From the NCBI GenBank assembly GCA_903907305.1, contig CAIVNT010000636.1, positions 1 to 34,714 on the forward strand: DNA of 34,714 bases, in the 5' to 3' direction. This DNA is from an uncultured Ignavibacteriota bacterium. Its GTDB lineage: Bacteria; Bacteroidota; Ignavibacteria; UBA10030; UBA8401. Shown here in pieces: positions 15,271 through 24,856 of this stretch. The position numbers and the translations under genes were made by a program. The notes below the pieces were generated by a model that did not search any database, was not told where the DNA came from, and saw nothing but the letters and a program-made list of their open reading frames with translations. Each line of letters opens with the position of its first letter. The first letter of the stretch is position 1.

Positions 15271-18200
15271 TTATTTTAAAAGAAGCATCTTCTTTGTCTG
15301 AACAACTCCGCCCGCTTTCAGACGATACAAATACAACCCCGATGAAAGATGTGCCGCATCGAATGTCACGGAATAATTCCCGGCATCCTTCACTTCATTC
15401 ACCAGAGTCATAATTTCCTGACCGAGGATATTGTAGACACCAATCTTCACATTCATCATTGCCGGCAGTTGGTACCGGATGGTGGTGGACGGGTTGAACG
15501 GATTCGGATAATTATTTGCCAAACCCACTTCTGTCGGGACCACCATCGGTGTTTCAACTGAAGCGATGGTGCTTGCCTTCAATAAGGTATACAACCACGC
15601 GACAGAAGCCTTATATGCTTCGTCCTGTTTTGCCGCATCATTATCGAGCGTGTGTCCGGTATTCGCAAATGTCTTCAGTCCGCTGGTGATACCGCGTGCC
15701 TGTGCCGTTGCGTAGATATATTTACTGGAATACTTGAACGGACCATCTGCGGGGATAAGATCATAGAACACCGTCGAATCGGTCAGTCCATGCACACAAT
15801 AGACCGGTACTTTACTGTTCTTCATCCATGCCGTATCACCGATGGCACCCCAGTTTGATATCACACCTGAAACACGGGTTGAAATTCCTGGTGTCCCGCG
15901 TTCCGGACCATCGAATGTTCCGCCGATGTTAGCCCAGTTGACAGAGTTGGGTGTTACTTCCGCTGAATCCAAATACGCAATATGCAGCGCGGTGATGGAA
16001 CCAGCGGAGCTTCCGGAAAGGAAAATTTGTGATGTATCAATTCCATATCCGACTCCATTTTTTCTCAGGAAACGGATCGCCGCTTTCACATCCTGCTGTG
16101 CTTTCATCATGATCTCGAACGATGCAGAATCGGTCGGTTGGTTCGATGTGGTGCGATAGTAGTTGATGTTCGCTACAACGTAACCGCGTTTTGCCAGACC
16201 GCCGGCAAAGATGTTACTGAATCCGCCGGGTGCATTCACCGCTTTGAATCCTCCGCCGGGAATGAAGAGCACCAGCGGGCGTTCCACTTTTGTATCGCCG
16301 GCACCTGTGTACAGATCCAATGTCTGTTTCACATCGGTACCGTATTGAATGGCGGACTGGATCTGATATGACGCGAATACTTCACTGTCGTACCGTTTCC
16401 CTGTACCCGGTGTCTGCGGCGTACCGACACCGATCGCGAACTGTCCGAATTTATCGACACCCGCCTGAGTTACTGTATCCGCTGCGAATGCCGGAATGGT
16501 GCCGACTGTATCCCACGCGGTTGAATTGTTCGCGCGATAGATAATCCTGCGTGTTGCCGGATCGGCGAATCCATTCGGTGCTACGATATCCAAACGGAAT
16601 GTCGGATTGCTGCTGCTGTCACTCGCGATCCCCCAATATCCGCCTTTATAACGGTAAAAGATATTGGACGGGAAACCGACCGAACCGGTATCACCGGCGA
16701 TGAAGCGGAATCCGATATTCCGAACGGCTGTCGGGGTGAGTTCGAACGTGAACACACCCGGTCTGTACTCTGTTAGTGATCCGACCGGCATAGTCTTCTT
16801 TCCGGTGTTCACAACGGTTCTGGTCAGCATTCCCGTTCCGTCCGTAATTACATAGGACGTATCGGAGTGGCCGCTGGGATTCGAGAAGACAAGATTGAAA
16901 TTCCCCAGTTTATATTTTCCCGATGTCATCGTCAGATTTCCTGTAACAACGAGAGACTTTGAAAGACTTGTTGTGACATTGCGGTTTCCGTTCGCCGAAG
17001 TGATATTGGAAACCGTATCAGGAATGGCATTTCCAGTGACCTGATTCGTCGGGCAGGAGTAGATATAATTTCCGTACCGTGAGAAACTCCGGGTTGTTGT
17101 CTGAATATCTCCGGCAGCACCAGTGGTGACGATGCCATCCGGCGAATATATCGCCAATGTTCCGGCAGAATCCAGCACGAAAGTTCCGTTACCGGTGACC
17201 TTGAAATTATTGCAGCGGAATCTTCCCTTTACTGTAAGTTTGTTCGAGCCAACGTTCAGATTCCCGCTCGCGAGGACATAATATCCTGAGCCCGAAGGAA
17301 GAACAACATCTTGTGTCAGCGTGATGCCGGCAGGATTGTCGAAATTGATCGTTCCGCCGTTCGTGCCGAAGACCGGAAGGAAATCAGCATTCGTGATATT
17401 CAATACTCCACCTGAAGCGACATCAACGACCGCAGAAAGAACGCCGCCGGTGCCGATGGTCAGTGTCGTACCGCCGGCTACGATCACTTTTGATTCGGTT
17501 CCGGAAACGACCCAAGGGGCGGTCAATGTTGTTGAAGCGGTATTGGTCAACAGATACAACTGATTGTCCAATCCGAAATCTGCAGGATGATTTCCCGTAC
17601 CGTTCGTATTGTCACCCCAGCTGGCCACATCGTCCACTGCACCGGTTCCATTGTAATAGAAGGGAGGAGGAGGCATCACTGCCGACCATACTGTTCCGAC
17701 ACGAATACCGTCAAGCACGAACACTGCACCCGTTCCCAAACTATCCCTGCCTTGAATGGAGAGACTCGCACCGGCAACGTTTGCACCAAGATCACTTCCG
17801 GCGTCTGTATTCGGACCGATGTTGGCGGTCGGTTCTACTTTTCCGGGAAGCGGATTCACGATCAATGAATATGTATCGTTCGTCGTCCCCGCTACGATAG
17901 CGTATTTCAAAACGACCAGATACGTTGTCTTGAACGTGTAGTTCGCAGCATCGTAGGTAACGGTCGCCGAAGCACTCTTGCCGCTGAGACCGAATTTCAG
18001 ATTTCCTGCGCCGTCATTCTTGATCCAAAACCGGCCGCGGGCTGCGTTATTGGAATAGAAGCAGACCACATATCCGCCGCCGGTGGTTGCGGTATCAACA
18101 CGGAGCATAAATGCTGCATATAAGTTGCCTGTCGCCGGTACGGTGATGGATTTGGAATACCGCTCCGTATAATCCGTCAGAAGCGCAGCATTGCCGACAC

Positions 18201-18408
18201 CCGAACCGATGTACCCCTGATAATTGAGTCCCGGTGATGTAACCGTGATCGAATTCCATACCAGCGCCGCTTTCGTCCAGCCGTTCGCTGAAAGATCGGT
18301 GCCAGCTGTATAATTAAAATCGTCCTGGATCATTATCTGTCCCTGCAGCTGCGGAACCGATAGGACCAGCGTGAGAAAGAAAAGAATGCCTAGTAAAGAC
18401 CTCTTCAT
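15271..18408 (-). CDS. Large exported multidomain carbohydrate esterase with T9SS sorting domain
   Basis: The protein has 1045 residues. It has a signal peptide (1-24), an N-terminal all-beta domain (about 25-243) homologous to the N-terminus of the GH79 protein in this locus, a beta-strand repeat region (about 250-660, rich in short LTIGTGGVL/LNVGSNKLTV rungs), an alpha/beta-hydrolase domain (about 670-935) and a T9SS sorting domain (about 960-1045, NNYPNPFNPSTTI to KKMLLLK). The hydrolase has the oxyanion loop LFIPGGGF (GGG 718-720), nucleophile elbow SGSSAGS (Ser 801), Asp 877 in HGLTDST and His 919 in NTGHTLD, so the triad is intact. It resembles BD-FAE/acetyl-xylan-esterase-like enzymes. 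The ATG at 18408 has a near-perfect AAGGAGG 6-7 bases upstream. The likely job is deacylation of the target glycan at the cell surface. Confidence 0.87.
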   Translation of the reverse strand: MKRSLLGILFFLTLVLSVPQLQGQIMIQDDFNYTAGTDLSANGWTKAALVWNSITVTSPGLNYQGYIGSGVGNAALLTDYTERYSKSITVPATGNLYAAFMLRVDTATTGGGYVVCFYSNNAARGRFWIKNDGAGNLKFGLSGKSASATVTYDAANYTFKTTYLVVLKYAIVAGTTNDTYSLIVNPLPGKVEPTANIGPNTDAGSDLGANVAGASLSIQGRDSLGTGAVFVLDGIRVGTVWSAVMPPPPFYYNGTGAVDDVASWGDNTNGTGNHPADFGLDNQLYLLTNTASTTLTAPWVVSGTESKVIVAGGTTLTIGTGGVLSAVVDVASGGVLNITNADFLPVFGTNGGTINFDNPAGITLTQDVVLPSGSGYYVLASGNLNVGSNKLTVKGRFRCNNFKVTGNGTFVLDSAGTLAIYSPDGIVTTGAAGDIQTTTRSFSRYGNYIYSCPTNQVTGNAIPDTVSNITSANGNRNVTTSLSKSLVVTGNLTMTSGKYKLGNFNLVFSNPSGHSDTSYVITDGTGMLTRTVVNTGKKTMPVGSLTEYRPGVFTFELTPTAVRNIGFRFIAGDTGSVGFPSNIFYRYKGGYWGIASDSSSNPTFRLDIVAPNGFADPATRRIIYRANNSTAWDTVGTIPAFAADTVTQAGVDKFGQFAIGVGTPQTPGTGKRYDSEVFASYQIQSAIQYGTDVKQTLDLYTGAGDTKVERPLVLFIPGGGFKAVNAPGGFSNIFAGGLAKRGYVVANINYYRTTSNQPTDSASFEIMMKAQQDVKAAIRFLRKNGVGYGIDTSQIFLSGSSAGSITALHIAYLDSAEVTPNSVNWANIGGTFDGPERGTPGISTRVSGVISNWGAIGDTAWMKNSKVPVYCVHGLTDSTVFYDLIPADGPFKYSSKYIYATAQARGITSGLKTFANTGHTLDNDAAKQDEAYKASVAWLYTLLKASTIASVETPMVVPTEVGLANNYPNPFNPSTTIRYQLPAMMNVKIGVYNILGQEIMTLVNEVKDAGNYSVTFDAAHLSSGLYLYRLKAGGVVQTKKMLLLK

Positions 18409-18450
18409 GATTGCCTCCTTAATGAGTAGATGTGTAGTACGTTTCTTAAA

Positions 18451-19527
18451 TTAAAAACCAAATCCGAACGTGAGCATGTTCACATAATTGAACCGCCCGA
18501 CATTTGCGTAAGCATAATCCATTTTCAATTTCAGATCATCATCGATGGAATATTCCGCTCCGAATCCGAATGTATAACTCTCTTCATCATAATTGAACCG
18601 GTAACCGCCGCGAAGATAGATGTTCGAGAAAAAGAAATATTCCAGTCCGGCGTTCACTTTCTCCGGTCCATCATTCGGTTTCACATATTCAACGGCAACG
18701 GTCAGCCGCTGCTGATCTGTATTTGACGGCTGCAGAATGTCGTATGCGGCGCCGAGAATGAACATCATCGGCATCTTGATCTTTGCCGGTGCCTGGGCGA
18801 TCCGTCCTTCGTAGGAGAGGAACTCTCCGTCCGGACCGAAATTCTTTCCGAGCATGGAGATGCGAAGACTTCCGATCCCCGTCCAGTACATCGTGCCGAT
18901 ATCGAGCGCCCAGCTTCCCATTTTCGCGTCATCAATCTGCTGTTCTGTATACCGAAGATTTCCGCCGACCTGAAGGAAATCCGTGATCCGTCTGGAATAG
19001 AGCACGCCTATCGCAAGGTCATGTGCTGTGAACGTTCCCAGACCATCAGTGATCGGTACGATCCCAAGATCATTCCCTGCTGCGTCGAATCCCTGCGCAA
19101 CTTTTGTGCGGATCATATCTCCGTAATTAAGATAGATGCAGTTCACGCCGACGGTCCCCCATGCATCCAGATTCTTCACGAGAGAAAGACTGTTGTATTG
19201 GATGTCGGCGACCCAGTTCATTGTTGAAAGCTGAATATCTGCGCCGGGAATATCCGACACAGATGCAGGATTGTTGAATGCCGAATTCGCGTTGCCGTAT
19301 CCGAGCGAGGATTTCACACCGCCGAGAGCGGAGCTTCGTGCATCGGTCGGAAGTTTCAGGAATTGCCATCCTGCTGCTCCGACACGGCTGATCTCCATCG
19401 GATCCACTCCCCAGCCGACCTGATTGCTTCCAACCTGGGACTGCGAAAGGACCGGCATCAGCAGCAACAGAAGGATCGATGATTGATACATTTTCATAAT
19501 TGACCGCATAAATTTTCGTGAGCTCAT
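18451..19527 (-). CDS. PorV/PorQ-family outer-membrane beta-barrel protein
   Basis: The protein has 358 residues with an N-terminal signal segment (LLLLLMPVLSQSQ). The domain starts with GAAGWQFLKLPTDARSSALGGV and NSAFNNPASVSD, both hallmarks of the PorV/PorQ (UPF0164) barrels of T9SS bacteria. Alternating beta-strands follow, with a C-terminal phenylalanine (LTFGFGF), as expected for an outer-membrane barrel. PorV acts as shuttle/attachment partner for T9SS cargo; dedicated paralogues beside cargo genes are known in this group. Its ATG is one base after the stop of the preceding gene (TAAcATG), implying tight coupling. Internal ATGs at 19509 and 19497 would give a shorter, more usual signal peptide. 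Whether it serves this locus only or is the general PorV is open; placement suggests the former. Confidence 0.87.
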   Translation of the reverse strand: MSSRKFMRSIMKMYQSSILLLLLMPVLSQSQVGSNQVGWGVDPMEISRVGAAGWQFLKLPTDARSSALGGVKSSLGYGNANSAFNNPASVSDIPGADIQLSTMNWVADIQYNSLSLVKNLDAWGTVGVNCIYLNYGDMIRTKVAQGFDAAGNDLGIVPITDGLGTFTAHDLAIGVLYSRRITDFLQVGGNLRYTEQQIDDAKMGSWALDIGTMYWTGIGSLRISMLGKNFGPDGEFLSYEGRIAQAPAKIKMPMMFILGAAYDILQPSNTDQQRLTVAVEYVKPNDGPEKVNAGLEYFFFSNIYLRGGYRFNYDEESYTFGFGAEYSIDDDLKLKMDYAYANVGRFNYVNMLTFGFGF

Positions 19528-19528
19528 G

Positions 19529-21574
19529 TTATTTGATGATCGCTATCTTCCCGACGGATTTTTCACCTTCGTGTCCTGCAACATGCGATTCCACGTGAAA
19601 GATGTAGATGCCGGGCTGAACATTCTGAGCAAAATCGGACAACATGTAATCCTTGCCGGATTGTGAACCCCAGGTTTCAATCCCCCCTCCGCTCGTGTGT
19701 TCGAGTGTTTTTACAAGATCCAGCGACAGAGTATAGATCCTGATGGTGCACAGTGCGGGGATGTTGACGAACGCGATCCGTTTGTATTCGGCGCTTTCTG
19801 CAAATCCGCTCACTTGACGGAACGGATTGGGAACGACGAGGATCTGTTTCTGTTCATTGGTGGGCGGCGGTTCTGCTGAAACGGGATAGAAACAGTAACC
19901 GGTCATTCCGCTTTCGTTCCCCAGTTTATCGATGCTGGTGACACAATAGCGGTAGGGAACATTCGGCTCGGACTGAATAAAATACTGAACGTTGGGTACG
20001 GTATCCGTTCCCGCTACAAGGAAACTATCCGCTTTCGTGTAATAGATCGAGTCGATCATCTTCCACGGTCCTTCGATAGAATTGCTGGACTGATAGATCT
20101 TGTAGGCAGCAAAATCCGCCTGCTTTGTCTGCGGATCCTTGTAATTCCTGTGAACAGCTTTCCAGGTGACCTGAACCCCCTGGATGCGTTGCCCATTCGA
20201 ATTCACGGCCGAAGGAACAACTTTCAGTTCGTTCGTATTTCCGACGCGCGGCGCATCGGCCGGTGTCGGAGGAGGAATGCTGCCGAACGGCAGTGCGAAT
20301 TTTCCTTTGATCAGATTCTTTGCCGCTGCAAAATTCTCCTTCAGATTGGCGATCCCTTCCGCTTTGAATCTCCGTGTTGCTTCATATCCTCCCTTAAGGG
20401 AAACATTCCTGTCCATTTGTCCTGCTGTGAAGATCTCGTACCAATGGATCGATTCCCCTTTTTTGATATCGAACGGTCCGATGGCATAAAGATATCGTGG
20501 ATTCCGTTCCCACTTACTTCCGGCTCCTGTGATACCGGAGTCCGCAGCATTTTTCCAGCTTGTTCTCGGCTGCTCATTAGTCGTGATGAAATTCACCAGA
20601 GTGGCATACTGCCCAAGTCCGTCATCATACCGCGGCGGCATCAATTCCAACGCTTCCGCTCTGCTGTCTGTCGATACGATCTTTCTCCAGATCTTTTTCT
20701 GTCCGAATTTATTCTTCGGAAGAGAGTCGAGGAAAAATGTGTATGCATAGACGTACGGAGAGTACAGTTTGTAATTGCGCGATCCCTGAATGCCGATATT
20801 CCCCGGATCACCGGCATTCCCTGTTGAATCACCGGGAGCGATGGAATAGACAGGCGCCGTTGTGGTCGGCGGAAGAGAAGTGCCGTCGTAAAAAATGAAT
20901 CCAAGAGAGTCACCGGAAACCTGATCCCACTCATATTCCTTATCCCAACCGACGGAGACTGAAGCGGGACGATATGGACCGTTCGGAGTGACCAGGCGCG
21001 CGTAATAAAAATCATTGAACGTCGTATCATCCGTATTGGTAAGCGTACATTCCATGATGACGAAATCGTCGTACTTCGGCTGGCTCCACACACGCACCGT
21101 TCCCGTGAGAGTGTATTTCATGTGCCGTTTCCCGGCTGCATCAAATTGATAGGAACCGATGTCGCCGGTGAGATATTCTTCGGCGCGCAGAGGATTCACA
21201 AGATTATAGTTCTGAGTGACGGCAGTCTGACCAAGTGCATACACATTCGGACTATTATAGATGACACTTCGATAGTACCAGCCCACAGGCTGTCCCGCAA
21301 CCATCGCGCCGTTATAGATGACATTCGCATCCCAGCCGCCGGCGGATTCACCTTGTGCATTATAATCGCCGGGATAGAGAGAAAGCCATTGATTGTTCCC
21401 GATGGTCGTTTCGCGGTCGAGTGCACCGTTCGGCGCGGTCTTCACCCAATACTTCGACCGGGTCAACCGTTCGGGATTGACGCTTTGCGCATACACAGCG
21501 GAACACATCACCGCGGCAAAAAGCACCGCACCGGTTACCGCACGCAAATTCCATTGATCCAATTTGATGTTCAC
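19529..21574 (-). CDS. Large exported protein with fibronectin-III-like and degenerate Por C-terminal domains (unknown function)
   Basis: The protein has 681 residues. The start is a GTG at 21574, supported by AAAGGAAG 6 bases upstream and by the signal peptide that begins there (hydrophobic AVTGAVLFAAVMCSAVYAQ); the frame extends to 21745 but that part overlaps the receptor gene and is not protein-like. A long domain (about 30-450) of uncertain fold contains many Trp/Tyr-rich strands (VGWYYRSVIYNS, VIMECTLTNTDDTTFNDFYYARL). An FnIII-like segment (about 490-590, FAAYKIYQS, YCVTSIDKLGNESG) follows, then a C-terminal module opening with LVVPNPFR and ending GIYIFHVES..GKIAIIK, which looks like a divergent T9SS/Por sorting domain. 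It sits 19 bases after the TonB receptor and one base before the PorV-like gene. I do not recognise a named family; a surface binding partner of the receptor is my inference. Confidence 0.8.
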   Translation of the reverse strand: MNIKLDQWNLRAVTGAVLFAAVMCSAVYAQSVNPERLTRSKYWVKTAPNGALDRETTIGNNQWLSLYPGDYNAQGESAGGWDANVIYNGAMVAGQPVGWYYRSVIYNSPNVYALGQTAVTQNYNLVNPLRAEEYLTGDIGSYQFDAAGKRHMKYTLTGTVRVWSQPKYDDFVIMECTLTNTDDTTFNDFYYARLVTPNGPYRPASVSVGWDKEYEWDQVSGDSLGFIFYDGTSLPPTTTAPVYSIAPGDSTGNAGDPGNIGIQGSRNYKLYSPYVYAYTFFLDSLPKNKFGQKKIWRKIVSTDSRAEALELMPPRYDDGLGQYATLVNFITTNEQPRTSWKNAADSGITGAGSKWERNPRYLYAIGPFDIKKGESIHWYEIFTAGQMDRNVSLKGGYEATRRFKAEGIANLKENFAAAKNLIKGKFALPFGSIPPPTPADAPRVGNTNELKVVPSAVNSNGQRIQGVQVTWKAVHRNYKDPQTKQADFAAYKIYQSSNSIEGPWKMIDSIYYTKADSFLVAGTDTVPNVQYFIQSEPNVPYRYCVTSIDKLGNESGMTGYCFYPVSAEPPPTNEQKQILVVPNPFRQVSGFAESAEYKRIAFVNIPALCTIRIYTLSLDLVKTLEHTSGGGIETWGSQSGKDYMLSDFAQNVQPGIYIFHVESHVAGHEGEKSVGKIAIIK

Positions 21575-21593
21575 TTCACTTCCTTTGAAAAGA

Positions 21594-24500
21594 TTAAAAT
21601 TCCACCGTCGTGCCGAAATAGATCTGCCGCGGATTATTCGTATACCAATTCCATTCCGTCGGCTCCTTGGTGGTCGCCTGAAACGGCAGGATACCGCTCG
21701 CCATATAGTTATTGAGATTTGTCGAACCTTCGCTGAATTGAACAAGATGTTTCTGATTGAAGAGATTGGTGATCTGGATGAAATATTTCATTGTAATACC
21801 ATCAGAAAGATGGATGCTCTTATTGATATTCATGTTCGTGCTCCAGCGGTCCTCCCAACGTCTGTTGTTCGGAAGCTTGACCCCCTGATAATCGGTGGGA
21901 TACCAAGTGAATTCATTCCCGCGCGCCCACCTTGTGGAGGAACTGAGTACCCAACTGCCCAGCGGATTGAAGCCATAGACATCGGGACCAAAATCTTCAG
22001 GACTCACCATCGTCAGCTTGAACAGGCCGGAGTTGCTCGGATTCCACAGCATGTCGTTCACACCGATGCCGCCGCCGTCCGTATTGTTCGCACCTGCGAA
22101 AACATTGTCCGCAAGCGGAACTCCGGTCGCATCCGAGGTCTTGAACAGTTTGCTGTCGTGATACCTTCCGGTTGCCAGGTACGAGAGCGTATAGCCAAGT
22201 TCAAAATTCACAGCATGGAACTGGGATTTCAGCTTCAATTCCAAACCGCGGACATCCGCCCACGCACCGTTCACCGTCGTGGTGAAATTGCCGATATATT
22301 TTCCCGGATCACGGTTGTCTGCCTGGAACGGATCGCCGTACAGACGCACATCAACATTGCCGCCGGATTGTTTGATCTCTCCTGTTGCAGGTCCCTGGTC
22401 TATCCCGAGCGACGTGAGATCTTTGCCTTCTTTATAATACATCGTTGCTTCCAGCATTAGGAGATCGTCGATATTCTGAACGATACCAACCTCATACTGT
22501 GTCATCTTCTCCCATGTCAGCGCGGGGTTGCCGACCTTCGCGCCGAGATAGCGATACGTGACGAGCAGACTTTCAGGAAGATCGAGATTTGAATTGAGTC
22601 CGTTCGCTTTAATGATGTCATCCAAATTGCCGGTCGATCTGTTGTCGGTCCACACAACAGGATTGGAAAGGATCTTCACCCATGAAGGGCGCTGATTGAA
22701 GATGCCGAACATAAAATGAAGCACCGTTGTTTCAGTGATCGGGTGCGAGATGCCGATGCGGGGTGAGAACGCCGTTCTTGTCGGAGTACGGACATATGCC
22801 GAGCCGCTTCCGTCCGGTCTATAACCGATCAGTCCTGTCTTTCCGGAATTCCCGTCTGTGTATTGCGAGATCATAAGCGGGTCATAAAAATCTTTGGACA
22901 CATTTTTGTTCGCATTGAAGAAATCGAAACGGATGCCGGCATTGAGCACCATTCCTCCCACTTCTATCTTGTCCTGCACATAGGCCGAGCCTTCATACGG
23001 ATGATCGATGATCGGAATGATATCATTCACCTGCACATACGGGGATGACAGCACGTTCCCTTCGTGGATCAGTGTCTGCACTTCCTGCAGAGAGAAGATC
23101 AATCCTGTCTTCACAAGATTAGATTTATTCACCTGACTCGTCAGGTCGGCCTTCACGCTGTAGTTCTTCGTCTTCGATTCGCTCCTCCAGATATCACCGG
23201 CATATCCCCAGCGCTGCGTGTCGAACAGATTCGATGTCGGCGGTTTCCCGAACGAAGGGAGCCACACTCCATAGGAGAGGACCGAATCGGTCGGCGAAGG
23301 AAGTCCGTACGACACGAACTGCGCGGTCTGAGCGATCTCGGTGAAATCAAGATGGTATTCCATTTGACTGTGCTGGAATGCCAGATTCAGGAAAGTTTCA
23401 GGACTGAACACCTGTGTCAGTTTTGCCTGAAGATTCAGAAGCTGTGCCCGTTCGGGAGCGCGGACAGTACTGCCGTCGCCGAAACTTCCGCCGTTATTCG
23501 CCGGACCATAGAGCCAATATTTGAATTTATTGTAGGGATCATCGATGAACGGCAAAGACTGCGATGCATTGTCGGCAACGATCGTTTCGGATGACTGATA
23601 GCTTGTCCGCGGTGCACCGGAGTTCTTGAACTTGGTGAACATTCCGTTCACACTGACAACGGTCGTGCTGGCCGGTGTCCAATCAAGTGAACCTTGAAAA
23701 GTCATATCCGGGTTGTATTTCATAGAAGAGGGATAGATTCCCACTCCTTCCTTATAGCGGCCGGAGAGCAAAAAACTTAATTCGGGAATGATCGGTCCAT
23801 AGATCGTCACTTCTTTTTCCCATTCCGCTCTGTCGGTATAATCGAATTGCGGGAACCGCTTACTGTCATTGATGAACGCTTTCCACCAGTCCGCTTTCTG
23901 CTGCGGGGTCATCTTTGCGAATTTGCCGTCACCGAGATTTCCTTTTTGTGATTCACCCGGCGCCATCCATTGTGTTCTCCATGTCCTGGACGTGTCCCAG
24001 AAATCTGGTGTTGTCATCACGGTGTGGAACACATCATTCTTATCAAAGATGTTCCTTCCCCAATGATATTTATCCGCCGGACGGTTCTTGTAGGTCGCCA
24101 CAGCATGGATCTGATCCGTCGCTTTCCGAGAGACAATATTGACGATCGCTCCGTTCGCCTGTCCGTATTCCGCATTCCATCCGCCGGTGAGCACTTCGAT
24201 CGCCTGAACGGTGGAAAGGTTTACCGAGGCAAAATTCGTATTCGAACCGACATCGCGAAGATCGAGACCATCCACGCGGTATGACACATCGCCGCCGAAA
24301 CTTCCCCTGATGCCACCGTTGATATTTGTGGAGTTTTGGTCCGCGATCACATCCTTCACTTCCTTGACCCATCCGTTCGAGATCTCTTCCCTGGAGACGG
24401 TCTGTTTACTTGCGGTCAGATCGAGTTCCACTTTCGGTTTTTCAGCAACGATCGTCACTCCCTCGGCTTCGATCGCTTCCTCGGTCAATTGGAAGTTGAT

Positions 24501-24800
24501 GATCGTCGTCTGATCGATCCTCACTTGAACTGAGGTCTGCGTCACTTTCTGATACCCGATGATGGATGCGGTAACTGTGTGTGAACCGGCCGGAACATTG
24601 ATGATGTAATAATCGCCGGACAGATCGGTGAGAGCACCCAGCTTCGTCCCCTTCACAACAACAGTGACACCCACCAGCGCTTCGCCGGTCGTCTTATCTT
24701 TGATCCTGCCGGAGATCTTTCCCGTATTATCCGCGTAGAGAATTCCGCAGACGAGATTCGTCAGCGCGGCGATTAAGAGCACAGTTCTTTTAATTCCCAT
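21594..24800 (-). CDS. TonB-dependent receptor with carboxypeptidase-regulatory-like N-terminus
   Basis: This outer-membrane transporter of about 1068 residues has a signal peptide (about 1-23), a CarboxypepD_reg-like domain (about 25-105; GRIKDKTTGEALVGVTVVVK..GDYYIINVPAGSHTV), a plug domain (about 125-230; YRVDGLDLRDV, VQAIEVLTGGWNAEYGQANG, VNIVSRKA) and a 22-stranded barrel ending IYFGTTVEF with terminal Phe. It resembles OmpA-anchored/TonB receptors of Ignavibacteria and is shorter on SusC signatures than a true SusC; no SusD partner follows it. The ATG at 24800 is chosen because GGAA is 8 bases upstream and the signal peptide starts there; ATGs at 24815 and 24827 are alternatives. Likely role: energised uptake of oligosaccharides released by the exported hydrolases of the locus. 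Confidence 0.93.
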   Translation of the reverse strand: MGIKRTVLLIAALTNLVCGILYADNTGKISGRIKDKTTGEALVGVTVVVKGTKLGALTDLSGDYYIINVPAGSHTVTASIIGYQKVTQTSVQVRIDQTTIINFQLTEEAIEAEGVTIVAEKPKVELDLTASKQTVSREEISNGWVKEVKDVIADQNSTNINGGIRGSFGGDVSYRVDGLDLRDVGSNTNFASVNLSTVQAIEVLTGGWNAEYGQANGAIVNIVSRKATDQIHAVATYKNRPADKYHWGRNIFDKNDVFHTVMTTPDFWDTSRTWRTQWMAPGESQKGNLGDGKFAKMTPQQKADWWKAFINDSKRFPQFDYTDRAEWEKEVTIYGPIIPELSFLLSGRYKEGVGIYPSSMKYNPDMTFQGSLDWTPASTTVVSVNGMFTKFKNSGAPRTSYQSSETIVADNASQSLPFIDDPYNKFKYWLYGPANNGGSFGDGSTVRAPERAQLLNLQAKLTQVFSPETFLNLAFQHSQMEYHLDFTEIAQTAQFVSYGLPSPTDSVLSYGVWLPSFGKPPTSNLFDTQRWGYAGDIWRSESKTKNYSVKADLTSQVNKSNLVKTGLIFSLQEVQTLIHEGNVLSSPYVQVNDIIPIIDHPYEGSAYVQDKIEVGGMVLNAGIRFDFFNANKNVSKDFYDPLMISQYTDGNSGKTGLIGYRPDGSGSAYVRTPTRTAFSPRIGISHPITETTVLHFMFGIFNQRPSWVKILSNPVVWTDNRSTGNLDDIIKANGLNSNLDLPESLLVTYRYLGAKVGNPALTWEKMTQYEVGIVQNIDDLLMLEATMYYKEGKDLTSLGIDQGPATGEIKQSGGNVDVRLYGDPFQADNRDPGKYIGNFTTTVNGAWADVRGLELKLKSQFHAVNFELGYTLSYLATGRYHDSKLFKTSDATGVPLADNVFAGANNTDGGGIGVNDMLWNPSNSGLFKLTMVSPEDFGPDVYGFNPLGSWVLSSSTRWARGNEFTWYPTDYQGVKLPNNRRWEDRWSTNMNINKSIHLSDGITMKYFIQITNLFNQKHLVQFSEGSTNLNNYMASGILPFQATTKEPTEWNWYTNNPRQIYFGTTVEF

Positions 24801-24856
24801 GATATTTTTCCACATAACTGATTTCATTACATACTCTATGATCGGTATCGATTGCT

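Noticed and set aside
21575..21745. 57-residue N-terminal extension of the Por-like gene
   Set aside because: It overlaps the end of the TonB receptor gene, is Arg-rich and unlike a signal peptide, while a GTG at 21574 with AAAGGAAG upstream starts a proper signal peptide.
21564..22460. 298-residue plus-strand frame opposite the TonB receptor
   Set aside because: It is a shadow of the receptor; composition is arginine- and isoleucine-rich and no motif is recognisable.
21594..24800. Naming the TonB receptor SusC
   Set aside because: The barrel lacks a following SusD gene and I cannot see SusC-specific features; TonB-dependent receptor is the safe level.
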